Of a DNA stretch of 64,000 nt, positions 23,526 through 34,394 are shown one piece after another (the first letter of the stretch is position 1; each line of letters starts with the position of its first letter). A program made the translations under genes and the position numbers. Location: positions 118,870,145 through 118,934,144 of the forward strand of contig NC_057862.1 in assembly GCF_019393635.1 (NCBI RefSeq). The letters are read 5' to 3'. Below the pieces are notes generated by a model. That model saw only the letters and a program-made list of their open reading frames with translations. It ran no database searches and was not told the DNA's origin. Source of the DNA: Dromiciops gliroides. Its lineage: Eukaryota; Chordata; Mammalia; Microbiotheria; Microbiotheriidae.

Positions 23526-23538
23526 CAACATCTCCAAT

Positions 23539-24511
23539 TTTTTATGGTTCTCTAGGGTCTTTTATTTGAAAGTCAAATTTGCCATTCAGTTCAGATCTTT
23601 TCATCATAAATACCTGAAAGTCTTCCTTTTCATTAAAGTCCCATTTTTTCCTCTGAAAGATTATGATCAGTTTTGCTGGGTAGGTGATTCTTGGTTGTAA
23701 TCCCAATTCCTTTGCCCTCTGGAATATCATAATCCATGTCCTCCATTCCTTTAATGTAGAAGCTGCTAGATCTTTTGCTATCCTGACTGGGGCTCCACAG
23801 TACTTGAATTCTTTCTTTTTGGAAGTTTGCAATATTTTCTCCTTGACCTGAGAGCTCTGGAATTTGGCTATAATATTCCTAGGAGTTTTCCTTTTGGGAT
23901 CTCTTTCTGGAGATGATCAGTAGATTCTTTCAATTTCTATTTTATCTTCTGCTTCCTGAATATCAGGGCAATTTTCCCTGAGAATATCATGGAAGATGAT
24001 GTGTAAGCTCTTTCCTTGATCATGGTTTTCAGCTAGACCAATACTTTTCAGATTATCTCTCCTGGACCTATTTTCCAGGTCAGCAGTTTTCCCCACAAGA
24101 TATTTAACATTGCCCTCTATTTTTATATTCATTTGTATTTGCTTTATTGTGTCTTGGTTTCTCATAAAGTCACTAGCTTCCATTTGCTCAATCCTAATTC
24201 TTAGGCAATTATTTTTGTCAGAGATGTTTTGTACCTCCTTTTCCATTTGGCCAATTTGACTTTTCAAGCTGTTGCCTTTGTCTCATGTCTTTCCTGCATC
24301 ACCCTCATTTCTCTTTCCATTTTTCCCTCTACCTCTCTAACTTTATCTTCAAAGTCCTTTTTGAGCACCTCTATGGCCTGAGACCAATTCATATTTTTCT
24401 TGGAAGCTTTAGATATAGGGGCCCTGATGTTGACATCTTCCTCTAAGAGTGCACCTCAATCTTCCTTGTCACTGAAGAAACTTTCCATGGTCCTCACCTT
24501 TCTCTGCTCAT
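23539..24511 (-). pseudogene. L1 ORF1p-like protein of HAL1-like A, broken
   Basis: Starts at ATG 24509-24511 (MSRE-). A frame change lies near 24270-24290, then a 116-codon coiled-coil/RRM segment (23917-24267; NRSRRDN motif) ends at an in-frame TGA at 23917-23919. The same frame resumes as the basic C-terminal domain (NIIAKFQSSQVKEKILQTS, then RITYPAKL) and ends with TAA at 23539-23541. ORF1p is an RNA-binding chaperone of the L1 particle. This copy cannot make the full protein without readthrough and a frame correction. Confidence 0.8.
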
Positions 24512-25161
24512 CTTACCTTTCTTTTACTAGACTTTTAGCTCCTTAAAGTGGGGCACTGTTTCCAGCTTGCAGTATCCCAAGCTTTAAAAGCCCCAGGTGG
24601 TATGATTTAAGGAGGATTAGGTTCTTCACTCGCCTGGCCTGTTCCCTGGTCAGTAGATGACCCCAGACCAACTTGCTAATCAACCAGCTTTGTGTGTTGT
24701 GGTTGTCAGCTCTGATGAGCCTGTGCCCCTCCCCAACCTGGGCCATGGCTACTAAAGCCTACCTCCTTGTTCCCAGAAGGGGTGAAAAACCCAAGTTCTG
24801 CCTCAGCACCAGCATAGACCCCTGTAGTCTCCCCCCTGCCAAGGGCTCAGCCCTCTCACCAAACTGTGAGCTTAATTCCAGATGACGCTGGCTCTTCAGC
24901 TGATTCAGAGGCTCTGGGGGTTTCCTTCTCTAGTGAGGCCTTCCTGGGACTGGATCTGTGTCATGGTGACTATGGGGTTGGGTTCCACTCCTGTCTCAGC
25001 ACAGCAACTCCCTCCTTCTGACCTTCCAAGCCGTTATTGGTTAGAAGATGATTTCAGTACATTATCTGTAGGTTTTGCTGCTCCAGGCATTGTCCTTTGG
25101 CATTATTTCAATGTTTTTTGGGGTGATCATGTCATGAGTTTGAGAGCTCTGAGATAATAGG

Positions 25162-25336
25162 GTTAATAGGGTTTTTTGTTTTGTTTTGTTTTTAATTTTG
25201 GTGGGGCAATGGGGGTTAAGTGACTTGCCCAGGGTCACACAGCTAGTAAGTGTCAAGTGTCTGAGGCCGGATTTGAACTCAGGTCCTCCTGAATCCAGGG
25301 CCAGTGCTTTATCCACTACACCACCTAGCTGCCCCC
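25162..25336 (-). mobile_element. tRNA-derived SINE at the 5' edge of HAL1-like A
   Basis: Antisense copy with a GTTTT-rich tail (25168-25195) and head at GCTGCCCCC. It is followed by GATAATA (25337-25343), which repeats the GATAATA of the HAL1-like duplication at 25153-25159 (also present at 22300-22306). Confidence 0.88.
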
Positions 25337-25343
25337 GATAATA

Positions 25344-25420
25344 TATTTTTTTAAACTGCTTAGCATAGTGCCTGGCACATAGTAGGTGCTATATAAATGT
25401 TTGTTTCTTTCCCTTCCCCC
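25344..25420 (+). repeat. MIR remnant, right part
   Basis: 'AAACTGCTTAGCATAGTGCCTGGCACATAGTAGGTGC' then TATATAAATG continues the MIR begun at 22255. Confidence 0.75.
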
Positions 25421-25621
25421 TTTACCATTGTTGTGGTCAGATTGCCATGATGAAATAATTCATCATCTAGTGGTTGGCATATTGGTGATTTCCCTCTCTA
25501 CACTTAGCTAGGCTGGTTATAGGAAAGCAAACACAATCTGCTGTTGGAATTATACTTTAAGCCTTTTTCAGTACAGTGGAAATTGCTGTCCCATTGGCAA
25601 AGCCTTCAAGAATGGCATCAT

Positions 25622-25674
25622 CTGTGTGACCCTGGGCAAGTCAACCCTCATTGCCCTGCAAAAAAAAAAAAAAA
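25622..25674 (+). mobile_element. Very short 5'-truncated SINE
   Basis: Only the last ~38 bp of the SINE (TCTGTGTGACCCTGGGCAAG to CATTGCCCTGC) plus a 17-nt A-tail. Perfect 14 bp target duplication AAGAATGGCATCAT (25608-25621 and 25675-25688). Confidence 0.92.
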
Positions 25675-25689
25675 AAGAATGGCATCATA

Positions 25690-26043
25690 ATGTTGCATTG
25701 GAGTAGGATTTTTGTGAAGGTAAATCTTAACTGGGATAGCAAACCTTAAAGTGCCAGTATATAAATACTAGTATATGCAGTATGTATGCACTTCCCGGTG
25801 TCTACATTAGTCCACAATTATGCACTTATACTGCTTTAGGACCTAGTTTCTGTGGACACCAGATCGGAGAGGTGACCTAGGGTGCTGATTCAGCCAACAA
25901 ATAAGGTATATAATTCTACTAACTTAATTTATTCTATCCCTGGTGAGAGGTACACAACAGTAGGCACAAGAATATGACAAGGTTTTTGGAGTCCAAATAA
26001 ATCTGTTCAGTCTCATTTTTTATCATTGAGAAAATAGTTCAAT
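25690..26043. other. Unassigned non-coding sequence
   Basis: No repeat or exon recognised between the truncated SINE and the L1. Confidence 0.4.
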
Positions 26044-26687
26044 AAGTTAAAGGTTGGAGAGTTGTGGAGGCAGAACCAAGATGGTAGAGCAAAATCAGGA
26101 AGCTGCCAAAGCTCTCCCAAATTTCCCTCAGAAACAACATTAAATTAAGCCTCTCAACAGATACTGGAGCTGCAAGACCTGCAAAACAAAGAAACAACAA
26201 CAACCAAAAAAATGGAGTGAAACAATCTTCTGACTTGATAACCTAGAAGATCTCCAGGAAAGGTCTGTTTCTTAGTCATAGCACAAATCAGCAGCTGAGG
26301 ACCCATGGTCCTAGCTCAGCAAGCTAGTGGCACAGCAGACCAGTTGTGAGGTCTCCAGCCACAATGCAGAAGGCAATCTACATGGTGGGGTATCTGCTAC
26401 CCAACAGGCTGAACTACACTCAGCCACTCCAATGCAGTGAGCAAACTGCAAGCTGCAAGCTGCTGATGTCTCAGAGCAGAAACCTGATGAGTCAGCCCCT
26501 GGCCACCAGCAAAATAAGCTTGGGACAGTGCACGCTGTACCCCTGGAACTGAACTCAACCTAAAAAGGCACAAAAGAGGCTGAAATACTAATAAGAAACA
26601 GAAAAGAACCCTCATCATTGACAATTACTATCGTGACAGGGAGGATCAAAATATAAAATCAGAAGAGGACAATGATAAAACACCTAC

Positions 26688-27560
26688 ATGGGGAAGAGGT
26701 CTTGCTCTCAAGACCAAAAAGCCCTGTTGGAAGAACTTAAAAAGGATTTTATAAACCAAATAAGAGAGGTAGAAGAAAAATTGGGAAAAGAAATGAGAGT
26801 TATGCGTGAGAGAGTCAATAGCTTGGAAAAAGAAAATAATGCCTTAAAAATACAATTGGATGAATGGAAAAGGAGGTACAAAAGCTAACTGCAGAAAATA
26901 ATCCTTAAGAGTCAGAATTGGGCTGATGGAAGCTAATGACTCAATGAGACAACAGGAAGAAGTAAAGCAGAATCAAAAGAATATAAAAGTAGAAGAAAAC
27001 ATCAAATACCTCTTTAGAAAAACAACAGACCTAGAAAATAGATCCAGGAGAGACAATATAAGAATAATCAGACTACCTAAAGAACCATAACCAAAAAAAG
27101 GGTCCAGACAGCATATTTTATGACATCATCAAGGAGAACTACGCCAGTGTCTTACAACCAGAGGAAAAAGTAGTCAGTGAAAGAATCCACCAATCATCTC
27201 CTGAAAGAGACCCCCCAAAAGAAAACACCAAGGAATGTCATAGCTAAATTCAGAACTATCAAGTAAAGGAGAAACTACTTCAAGCAGCCAGAAAGAAACA
27301 ATTTAAATATCAAGGAACAACAATCAGAGTTACACAGGACCCAGAAGCTTCAATATTAAAAGATTATAGGGCTTGGAATATGATATTCTGAAGGGCAAAG
27401 GAACTGTGATTACATCCAATAATGTACTACCCAGCAAAATTAATCATAATCTTTCAGGGGAAAAGATGAGTATTCATAAAATAGGGGACTTTAAAACTTT
27501 CCTAAATGAAAAGCCCATAAGTGAACAGAAAATTCAATCTATAGATACAAGACTAAAGAG
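26688..27560 (+). pseudogene. L1 ORF1p remnant
   Basis: MGKRSCSQDQKALLEELKKD... gives a coiled coil for 66 codons, then frames change. Later pieces include DLENRSRRDN, IHQSSPERD, KEKLLQ-type and the C-terminal VLPSKINHNL segment (27373-27609). Codon CAA at 27191-27193 occupies the position that is TGA in three other copies in this window. No protein is possible. Confidence 0.75.
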
Positions 27561-27574
27561 AAGCAGTTCTCAGG

Positions 27575-30240
27575 GGAAATTTTGTATCTCTAAATGCCTC
27601 TGTGAATAAAATAAAGAAAGAAGAGATCAACTGATTGGACATACAACTAAAAAAGATAGAAAAAGAGCAAATTAATAATCCCCAAATAAATACCAAATTA
27701 GAAATTCTGGAAATTAAAGGAGAACTTAATAAAATTGGAAGTAATAAAACTATAGAATTAATAAATAAAACTATGAGCTGGTTCTATTAAAAAACCAATA
27801 AAATAGATAAACCTTTGGTTAATTTGATTTAAAAAAAATAAAGACAAAGACCAAATTACCAACATCAAAAATGGGAAGGGCAAACTCACCATCAATGAAG
27901 AGGAAATTAAAGCAATAATTAGGAGCTATTTTGCCCAACTATATGCCAATAAATTTGATCATCTAAATGAAATGGCTGAATATCTACAAAAATATAAACT
28001 GCCCACATTAACAGAAGAGGAAATAAAATCCTTAAATAAGCCCATTTTAGAAAAAGAAATTGAACAAGCCATCAGTGAACTTCTTAAGAAAAAATCTCCA
28101 GGGCCAGATGAGATTTACAAGTGAATTCTACTAAACATTTAAAGAAAATTCATCCCAATACTATAAAAAATATTTGAAAAAATAGGTGTAAAAGGAATCC
28201 TACCAAATTCATTTTATGAGACAAATATGGTGCTGATACCTAAACCAGGAAGAGCAAAAACAGAGAAAGAAAATTATAGACCAATCTCCCTATTGAATAT
28301 TGATGCAAAAATTCTAAATAGAATATTAGCAAGGAGATTACAGCAGTTTATCACCAGGAAAATACACCATGACCAGGTGGGATTTATACTAGGCATTCAG
28401 AGCTGGTTCAACATTAGAAAAACTATCAATATAATTGACCACATCACTAACAAAACTAACCAAAATCATGATTATCTCAATAGATGCAGAAAAAGCTTTT
28501 GACAAAATAGCACTCATTCCTATTAAAAACACAAGAGAGCATAGGAATAAATGTAACTTTCCTTAAAATGATAAGCAGCATCTACCTAAAACCATTAGTA
28601 AGCATTATATGTAATGGGAATAAGTTAGAGTCATTCCCAGTAAGACAGGTATGTCCATTATCATCTCTATTATTCAATATTGTATGAGAAATGTTAGCCT
28701 TAGAAATAAGAGAAGAAAAAAATTAAAGGAATAAGAATAGGCAAGGAAAAAACAAAATGATCACTCTTTGCAGATGATATGATGGTATGCTTAGAGAATC
28801 CTAAAGAAGCAACTAAAAAAAACTACTTGAAACAATTAACAACTTTAGCAAAGTTTCGAGATATAAAACAAATCCACATAAATCATCAGCATTTCTATAC
28901 ATGACCAACAAAACTCAGCAGCAAGATATAGAAAGAAAAATTCCATTTAAAATATCTTTAGACAATATAAAATATTTGGGAGTTTACCTGCCAATACAAA
29001 CCCAGGAACTATATGAACACAATTACGAGACACTTTTAACACAATCAGATCTAAATAATTAGAAAAATATCCATTGCTCATGGATAGGCCAAGCTAATAT
29101 AATAAAAAGGACAATTCTACCTAAATTAATTTACTTATTCAGTGTTATACCAATTAAACTACCAAAAAATTATTGCATAGAGCTAGAAAAAATAACAAAA
29201 TTCACATGGAAGAACAAAAGATCAAGAATATCAAGGGAATTAATGGGAAAAAATGCAAAGGAAGGTGGCCTAACTGTACCAGATCTAAAACTATATTATA
29301 CAGCAGCAATCATCAAAACTATTTGGTACTGGCTAAGAAATAGAGAGGTGCATGAGTGGAATAGGTTAAGCACACAAAACAGCAGTAAATGAATATAGTA
29401 ATCTGTTTGATAAACCCAAATTCTCTAGCCTCCAGGATAAGAACTCACTATTTGACAAAAACTGCTGGGAAAACTGGAAAATAGTATGGCAGAAACTAAG
29501 CATAGGCCAACATATTACACCATACACCAAATTAAATTCAAAATAGGTACAAGTTCTAGACATACAGGGTGATAACATAGGCAAATTAGAAAAGGAAGGA
29601 AAAGTTTACTTGTCAGATCTATGGAGAGGAAAAGAATTTATAACTAAGATGAGATAGAGAACATTATGAAATGCAGCATGGATCATTTTGATTACATTAA
29701 ATTGAAAAGCTTTTGCACAAACAAAACCAATGCAAACAACATTATAAGGAATGCAAAAAGTTGGAATAGTGTTTCTGATAAAAGCCTCAATATCTAAAAT
29801 ATGTAGAAAACTGAATCAAATATAAAAGAATACAAGTCATTCCCCAGTTGAGAAATGGTCAAAAGATATGAACAGGTAGTTTTCAGATGATGAAATTAAA
29901 GCAATCTGTTGCCATATGAAAAAAATGTTCTCAATCACTACTGATTAGAAAAATGCAAATTAAAACTATGCTGAGGTACAACCTCACACCTATCCAATTG
30001 GCTATTATGACAAAAAAGGAAAATGATAAATGTTGGAGAAGGTGTGGGAAAATTGAAACACTAATGCTCTGTTGGTGGAGCTGTAAACTGATTGAACTGT
30101 TCTGGAGAGCAATTTGGAACCATGCCCAAAAGGCAATAAAACTGTGCATTCCCTTTGATGCAGCAATACCACTGCTAGGTCCACATCTTAAAGAGATCAT
30201 TAAAAAAAAAAAAAAAGAAAAGGACCCACATGTACAAAAA
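27575..30240 (+). pseudogene. L1 ORF2p remnant without endonuclease
   Basis: The reading starts with an RGKF-type segment normally just after the endonuclease, then KLEILEIKGELNKI and INKTMSWF. Reverse transcriptase follows: [11 protein letters not shown] (~28093), LIPKPGR and [17 protein letters not shown] (28227-28502), DQVGFILG, and ADDM near 28775. The C-terminal part is at 29953-30249 (CWRRCGKIETLMLCWW, IPFDAAIPLLG). Multiple stops and frameshifts; the ~240-residue AP-endonuclease domain is absent between the ORF1 end and the RT. Confidence 0.8.
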
Positions 30241-30874
30241 TATTTATAGTTGCTCTTTTTGTGGTAACAAAGAGTTGGAAATTGAAAGGATGCCCATCAA
30301 TTGGGGAATGGCCAAACAAGTTGTGGTATATGAATGTAATGGAATACTATTGTTCTGTAAGAAATGATAAGTAGATGGATTTCAGAAAAACCTGGAAAGA
30401 CTTACATGAATTAAGGCTGAGTGAAATGAGCAGAACCAAGACAAAATTGTACACAGTATCAATAGTTTATGATGATCAGCTATGATAGACTTAACTCTTC
30501 TCAGCAATACAATAATCCAATTCAATGTCAAAAGTCTTATGGTGGACAATGCTCTCCACATCCAGAAAAAGAACTGTGGAATCTGAATGCAGATTGAAAC
30601 ATACTATTTTTACTTTTGTTGTTGCTTTTTTGTTATTGTTCTTGTTTATTCTTTCTTGCATTTTTTCCTTTTGTTCTATTCTTCTCTTACAACATGACTA
30701 ATGTGGAAATATGTTTAACATGATTGTAATGTATAACCTTTATCAAATTGCTTGCTGGCCTTGGGAGGGAGGAGGGAAGGAAGGGGGGGGGGGAATTTGG
30801 AGCTCAAAAAATATCTCTACGTGTGATTGAGAAAAAATTTAAAATAAAAATATTTTTTTTTTAAAGTTAAAAGG

Positions 30875-31303
30875 GATCCAAAACAATCCCAAAGAACTTT
30901 TTTTTTTTTAGTGAGGCAATTGGGGTTAAGTGACTTGCCCAGGGTCACACAGCTAGTTAAGTGTTAAGTGGCTGAGGGCGGATTTGAACTCAGGTACTCC
31001 TGATTCCAGGGCTGGTGCTTTAACGCCATCTAGCTGCGCCATCTAGCTGCCCTCCAAAGGACTTTTGATGAAACATACTATCCATCTCCAAAGAAAGAAC
31101 TGATATTGATGGAACAGACTTTTAATCAAGTTTTCTTGTACAAAATGACAAATATGGTGATAGTTTACATAATCATACATGTATAACTCATATATGATTG
31201 TTTTCTGCCTCAGGAAGGAGGGAGGGGAGGGAGGGAAAGAAGAATAAAAATTGGAACCCCTAACTACAAATAAAAATGTTTCTTATTAAAAAATAAAAAT
31301 AAA
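30875..31303 (+). mobile_element. 5'-truncated L1 3' end, interrupted by SINE
   Basis: Carries 'GAACTGATATTGATGGAAC', 'TTTTCTTGTACAAAATGACAAATATGG', CTGCCTCAGGAAGGAGGGAG and ATTGGAACCCC with an AAATAAAAATAAAA tail. Bounded by AAGTTAAAAGG at 30864-30874 and 31304-31314. It matches, in opposite orientation, the L1 3' end at 35745-36341. Confidence 0.8.
30902..31053 (-). mobile_element. tRNA-derived SINE
   Basis: Antisense copy with target duplication CCAAAGAACTTTT / CCAAAGGACTTTT (left copy ending 30901, right 31054-31066). The head contains a small local duplication of CGCCATCTAGCTG (31024-31036, 31038-31050). Confidence 0.9.
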
Positions 31304-31384
31304 AAGTTAAAAGGTCACTGAACTTGTATTAGAGTAACAGTAACATATTCTCTTCCCTTCGGTGTCACTTACTAAAGGGTAAAA

Positions 31385-31655
31385 ACAGTGGCCTCTTAAT
31401 TATTATCCTCTACCTCACCCTCCAACCCATCCTAAAATCTAAAATCAGATTACTCATATTCATGAATAGTTCTGAACATGCCATTCTCAGTCAAAGTTCA
31501 TCACTGGCTCCCTATTGCTTGCTGAAAAAAAAAATCCATACTCCTTAACCTGGCTTTCAATACCCTCTACTATTTGGGCCCAACCTATCTTCCAGCTTTA
31601 TGTATCTTGTTCTGCTCTCTTTTTACTTAATCTATACTCTAACCAACCTGGGTTA
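31385..31655 (+). repeat. L2/L3-type LINE remnant
   Basis: 'GTTCATCACTGGCTCCCTATTGC', 'CCATACTCCTTAACCTGGCTTTCAATACCC', GGGCCCAACCTATCTTCCAGC is the L2-type 3' ORF2 order (CCAGTGGCTCCCCAT, then AGCCTGGCATTCAAGGCCC). Confidence 0.65.
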
Positions 31656-31668
31656 CTTACCATTTCTT

Positions 31669-31817
31669 TTTTTTTTTTTGTGGGGCAATGGGGGTTAAGT
31701 GACTTGCCCAGGGTCACACAGCTAGTTAAGTGTCAAGTGTCTGAGACCGGATCTGAACTCAGGTACTCCTGAATCCAGGGCCAGTGCTTTAACCACTGTG
31801 CCATCTAGCTGCCCCTG
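31669..31817 (-). mobile_element. tRNA-derived SINE
   Basis: Antisense copy inserted in the L2-like remnant. Perfect target duplication CTTACCATTTCTT (31656-31668 and 31818-31830). Confidence 0.93.
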
Positions 31818-31830
31818 CTTACCATTTCTT

Positions 31831-32373
31831 AGCTGTGTCTCACTGTCAGCACCGTGGCCAGGGGTAGTGGGGTACCTGGAAACTGTGAGGGGAGTCAGCA
31901 CTTCACAAAGGACAGCACCGCACCCCTGCAAATTGAACTGCATTCCTTCACCATTAGGAGTGTGCAAGGGTGTGTACTGGAGATTTTAAGCAAGAACAGA
32001 TGAAACTGCTAATAGTTGTAGGCTGGCTATTACTACATAGATGTATCATAGTGTAAGTTGCTTTTATAAGTTGATCAAGATTTGAGTGAGTTCCAGGGGC
32101 TTGGAATGAGTGTGACAATGGTATTAGGACTTCTGCAGGACCTTTCTGATATACAGATATGTTAGTGTATTATACCTGAAACCCAGGTCTAACAACTGGA
32201 AAGGTGTCCAGGGAAGATACAAATGTTTCCCTTTTCCCTAGGGTGTCTTATGCTGTAACAATGTCTAGTAAGGCTGGGAACTAATCTTCTAGGATAAGCT
32301 GAGTCTAAAATACTAGTTCCTTCCTGCCTACGTCTTCATCTCTTATACCATCACTGTTGGACACTATCCATTC
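31831..32373. other. Unassigned non-coding sequence
   Basis: No repeat or exon recognised. Frames at 31722-31989 start in the SINE and are not genes. Confidence 0.4.
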
Positions 32374-32386
32374 ATCCTATGGGATT

Positions 32387-32534
32387 TTTATTTTTTTAGT
32401 GAGGCAATTGGGGTTAAGTGACTTGCCCAGGGTCACACAACTAGCAAGTGTTAAGTGTCTGAGGCCGGATTTGAACTCAGGTCCTTCTGAATCCAGGGCT
32501 GGTGCTCTATCCACTGCGCCATCTAGCTACCCCT
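32387..32534 (-). mobile_element. tRNA-derived SINE
   Basis: Antisense copy. Perfect target duplication ATCCTATGGGATT (32374-32386 and 32535-32547). Confidence 0.93.
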
Positions 32535-32650
32535 ATCCTATGGGATTATTAACACTAACATCCACATTTTTCTGCTTTTGTTTACAACAATACCTTTCCT
32601 AGGAATTCTACCCATGATTAGCTGTCAAAATCCTACCCATACTTTAAAGT

Positions 32651-32839
32651 AGGGGTTCCTAAACTTTTTTGTGTCATGGACATCTTTGTCTGGTGAATCT
32701 TATGGATCCCTTGTCAAAATAAATTTTTTTAAGTGCATACAATAAAATACATAGAATTACAAAAGAAAACAATTATATGAAAATATGGTCATATTTTTAA
32801 AACAATTTCATGAACCGTAGGTTAAGGATCTCTGATTTA
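32651..32839. mobile_element. hAT-like MITE
   Basis: The left end TAGGGGTTCCTAAACTTTT and right end (AGGTTAAGGATCTCTGA read on plus) form imperfect inverted repeats. Flanks CTTTAAAG and TTTAAGAC are compatible with an 8 bp hAT target duplication. The interior 'GTCATGGACATCTTTGTCTGGTGAATCT' has no coding capacity. Confidence 0.55.
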
Positions 32840-32983
32840 AGACCTGACACAAATACTACCTTCTCCATGAAATCTTCTTCCATCCCTCTCATCTTTAATC
32901 CTCACCTATAATTTATTGCCTTCTTTGGAATCCTAAAAGAATTTTATATCTTTCCTTTCTACTTATTAACTTGTTCTATGAGG

Positions 32984-33095
32984 ATGAGAAGGTTCTTGAG
33001 ATGATGTTCTTGAATGGTGGAAGGAAAGAGGTGGAGATGAGAGGGTTCTTGAGGTGATGCTTTACAAAGAGTGGTGGAAGGAAATAGGTAGAGGT
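32984..33095. repeat. Imperfect two-unit tandem repeat
   Basis: GAGAAGGTTCTTGAGATGATG...GGTGGAAGGAAAGAGGTGGAG is followed by GAGAGGGTTCTTGAGGTGATG...GTGGTGGAAGGAAATAGGTAGAG, a direct duplication of ~52-57 bp. Confidence 0.65.
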
Positions 33096-34130
33096 GTTTT
33101 TCTGAAAAAGAGAAGATAACAGGGGGTGATTGCTATCTTCAAGAATTTGAAAAGCTGGCATGAGGAAAATTTATATTTGTTCTGATTGGTCCCAGAAGGC
33201 AGAACTAAGATCAAAGGGTAAGGTTTAAATAAGAAAATTTTAGCTTGATGTAAGGGAAATTATTGTAGCACAATAATTTTATCCAGAAGTTTAATAAAGT
33301 TAAATGAATTGTCACAACAGCAGACCAAAAGTGCCTAGGAAGCACCTAAGTCAGCAAGTATCTGCCTTGCTTGCCAAAGAGAGAGATGGCTGCCAAAGGC
33401 AACATAGGGTTAGAATATAAACTCGTTTGTAAAATCCTACAAAGAAGGATGATGGATGATTATGAGCATTATTATCTCATAAAGCAGAGAGAGGCAAAGG
33501 AGAGAAAACCAGTTTAAAGAAAGCTTGGCAAGGTATCTGCTTCTACAAAGTTATACCAAGGGCATTTAGAGATGAAAATGGAAGAAGGATAACAAACAGA
33601 AGGAAAAAGGAAAGATTTATAATCTTTAAAACAAACTATTTTCTCCATCCACAACAATAGAACTACCATACTTCCTAGATATGTTTAGAAAAGTAGAATT
33701 GACCCTGACTAAAAAGAATAAGGCAAGAAAGTAGCCAGATTGAGGGTATTGAAAAACTGATATTCAAGGAGGGAAATAGAATATAGTCATGGTGAAAATC
33801 TCAGACCTTATTATTATTTTTAAAAGGAATTCACAGTTGACATATATGCCTACTCTCCCATCTAAACAAAATTTTTATGAGGATTGTATGCAAAAAGAGA
33901 GTATCCTTGGTAAGGAATAAACAGGCATTTGCAAGCAATATCCAACAACAGACATCTTTACCAATTCCCAATTAAAATATGTAGGAAATTTAATATCTAA
34001 CTATATGTATTGTTTGTGTATTATGAACAAGCATTTGATGTAATAAACACTACCTTATAAGTTCTTGTACAACAAAGTTTCTCCTATCCACACGTGAAAG
34101 TTAATGGAGTTTTCTAAGAGGCATAGCAAC
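33096..34130. other. Mostly unassigned sequence with one old-repeat-like segment
   Basis: 33120-33260 (CTATCTTCAAGAATTTGAAAAG, TTGTTCTGATTGGTCCCAGAAGGCAGAACTAAG) resembles an ancient dispersed mammalian repeat that I cannot name. I see nothing in the remainder. Confidence 0.35.
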
Positions 34131-34390
34131 AGAAATTGGTGTTCAGTTATTTCCGTCACGTCCAACTCTTTGTGCCCCACTTGGTTGGTTGTTTTTTTGG
34201 CAAAAACACTAAAATAGTTTGTCATTTCCTTCTCCAGCTCATTTTATAAAATGAAGAAACTGAGGCAAACAGAGTTAAGTGATTTGCCTAGGGTCACATA
34301 GCTAGTTAGTGTCTGAGGCCAGATTTGAACTCATGAAGGTAAGTCTTCCTGACTCCAGGCCCAGCATTCTGTTACCTGTTCACTTAGGTG
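34131..34390 (-). mobile_element. RTE-tailed SINE, antisense
   Basis: Left end TTGGTGTTCAGTTATTTCCG TCACGTCCAACTCTTTGTG is the antisense of an RTE/BovB-type 3' tail. It is followed by 'AGAAACTGAGGCAAACAGAG' and an antisense tRNA head (GTTAAGTGATTTGCCTAGGG, TTTGAACTCA). The 3' tail shows it was mobilised by an RTE LINE, unlike the L1-dependent SINEs around it. A sense copy is at 43527-43765. Confidence 0.75.
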
Positions 34391-34394
34391 TAAC

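Larger units (their letters stand above)
22309..25149 (-). mobile_element. HAL1-like (half-L1) element, copy A
   Basis: Antisense, ~2.84 kb. From right to left it has a 5'UTR (24512-25149), an ORF1 remnant (23539-24511), a SINE-like fossil (23417-23525), a spacer with two ~118 bp tandem units (23046-23281), then an L1-type 3' end with AATAAA-type tail at 22309-22350. No ORF2 body is present. Target duplication TGAGATAATAGG (22297-22308 and 25150-25161). Compared with copy B it lacks the first ~35 bp of the 5'UTR. ORF1-only L1 derivatives are known in mammals as HAL1; the assignment is by structure. Confidence 0.85.
26054..30863 (+). mobile_element. L1 element with endonuclease region deleted
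   Basis: Begins with a 5'UTR-like GTTGTGGAGGCAGAACCAAGATGG (a YY1-type AAGATGG near the start, as in L1 promoters) and ends AAAATTTAAAATAAAAATA plus poly-T. An ORF1 remnant occupies ~26688-27560 and an ORF2 remnant ~27575-30240. Frames are broken by many stops. At ~4.8 kb it is shorter than a full L1. Target duplication AAGTTAAAGG (26044-26053) and AAGTTAAAAGG (30864-30874). Confidence 0.85.

Noticed and set aside
24673..25157. Plus-strand frames of 70 and 91 codons
   Set aside because: They are antisense readings of the HAL1-like 5'UTR; the same frames appear at 50459-50707 in copy B.
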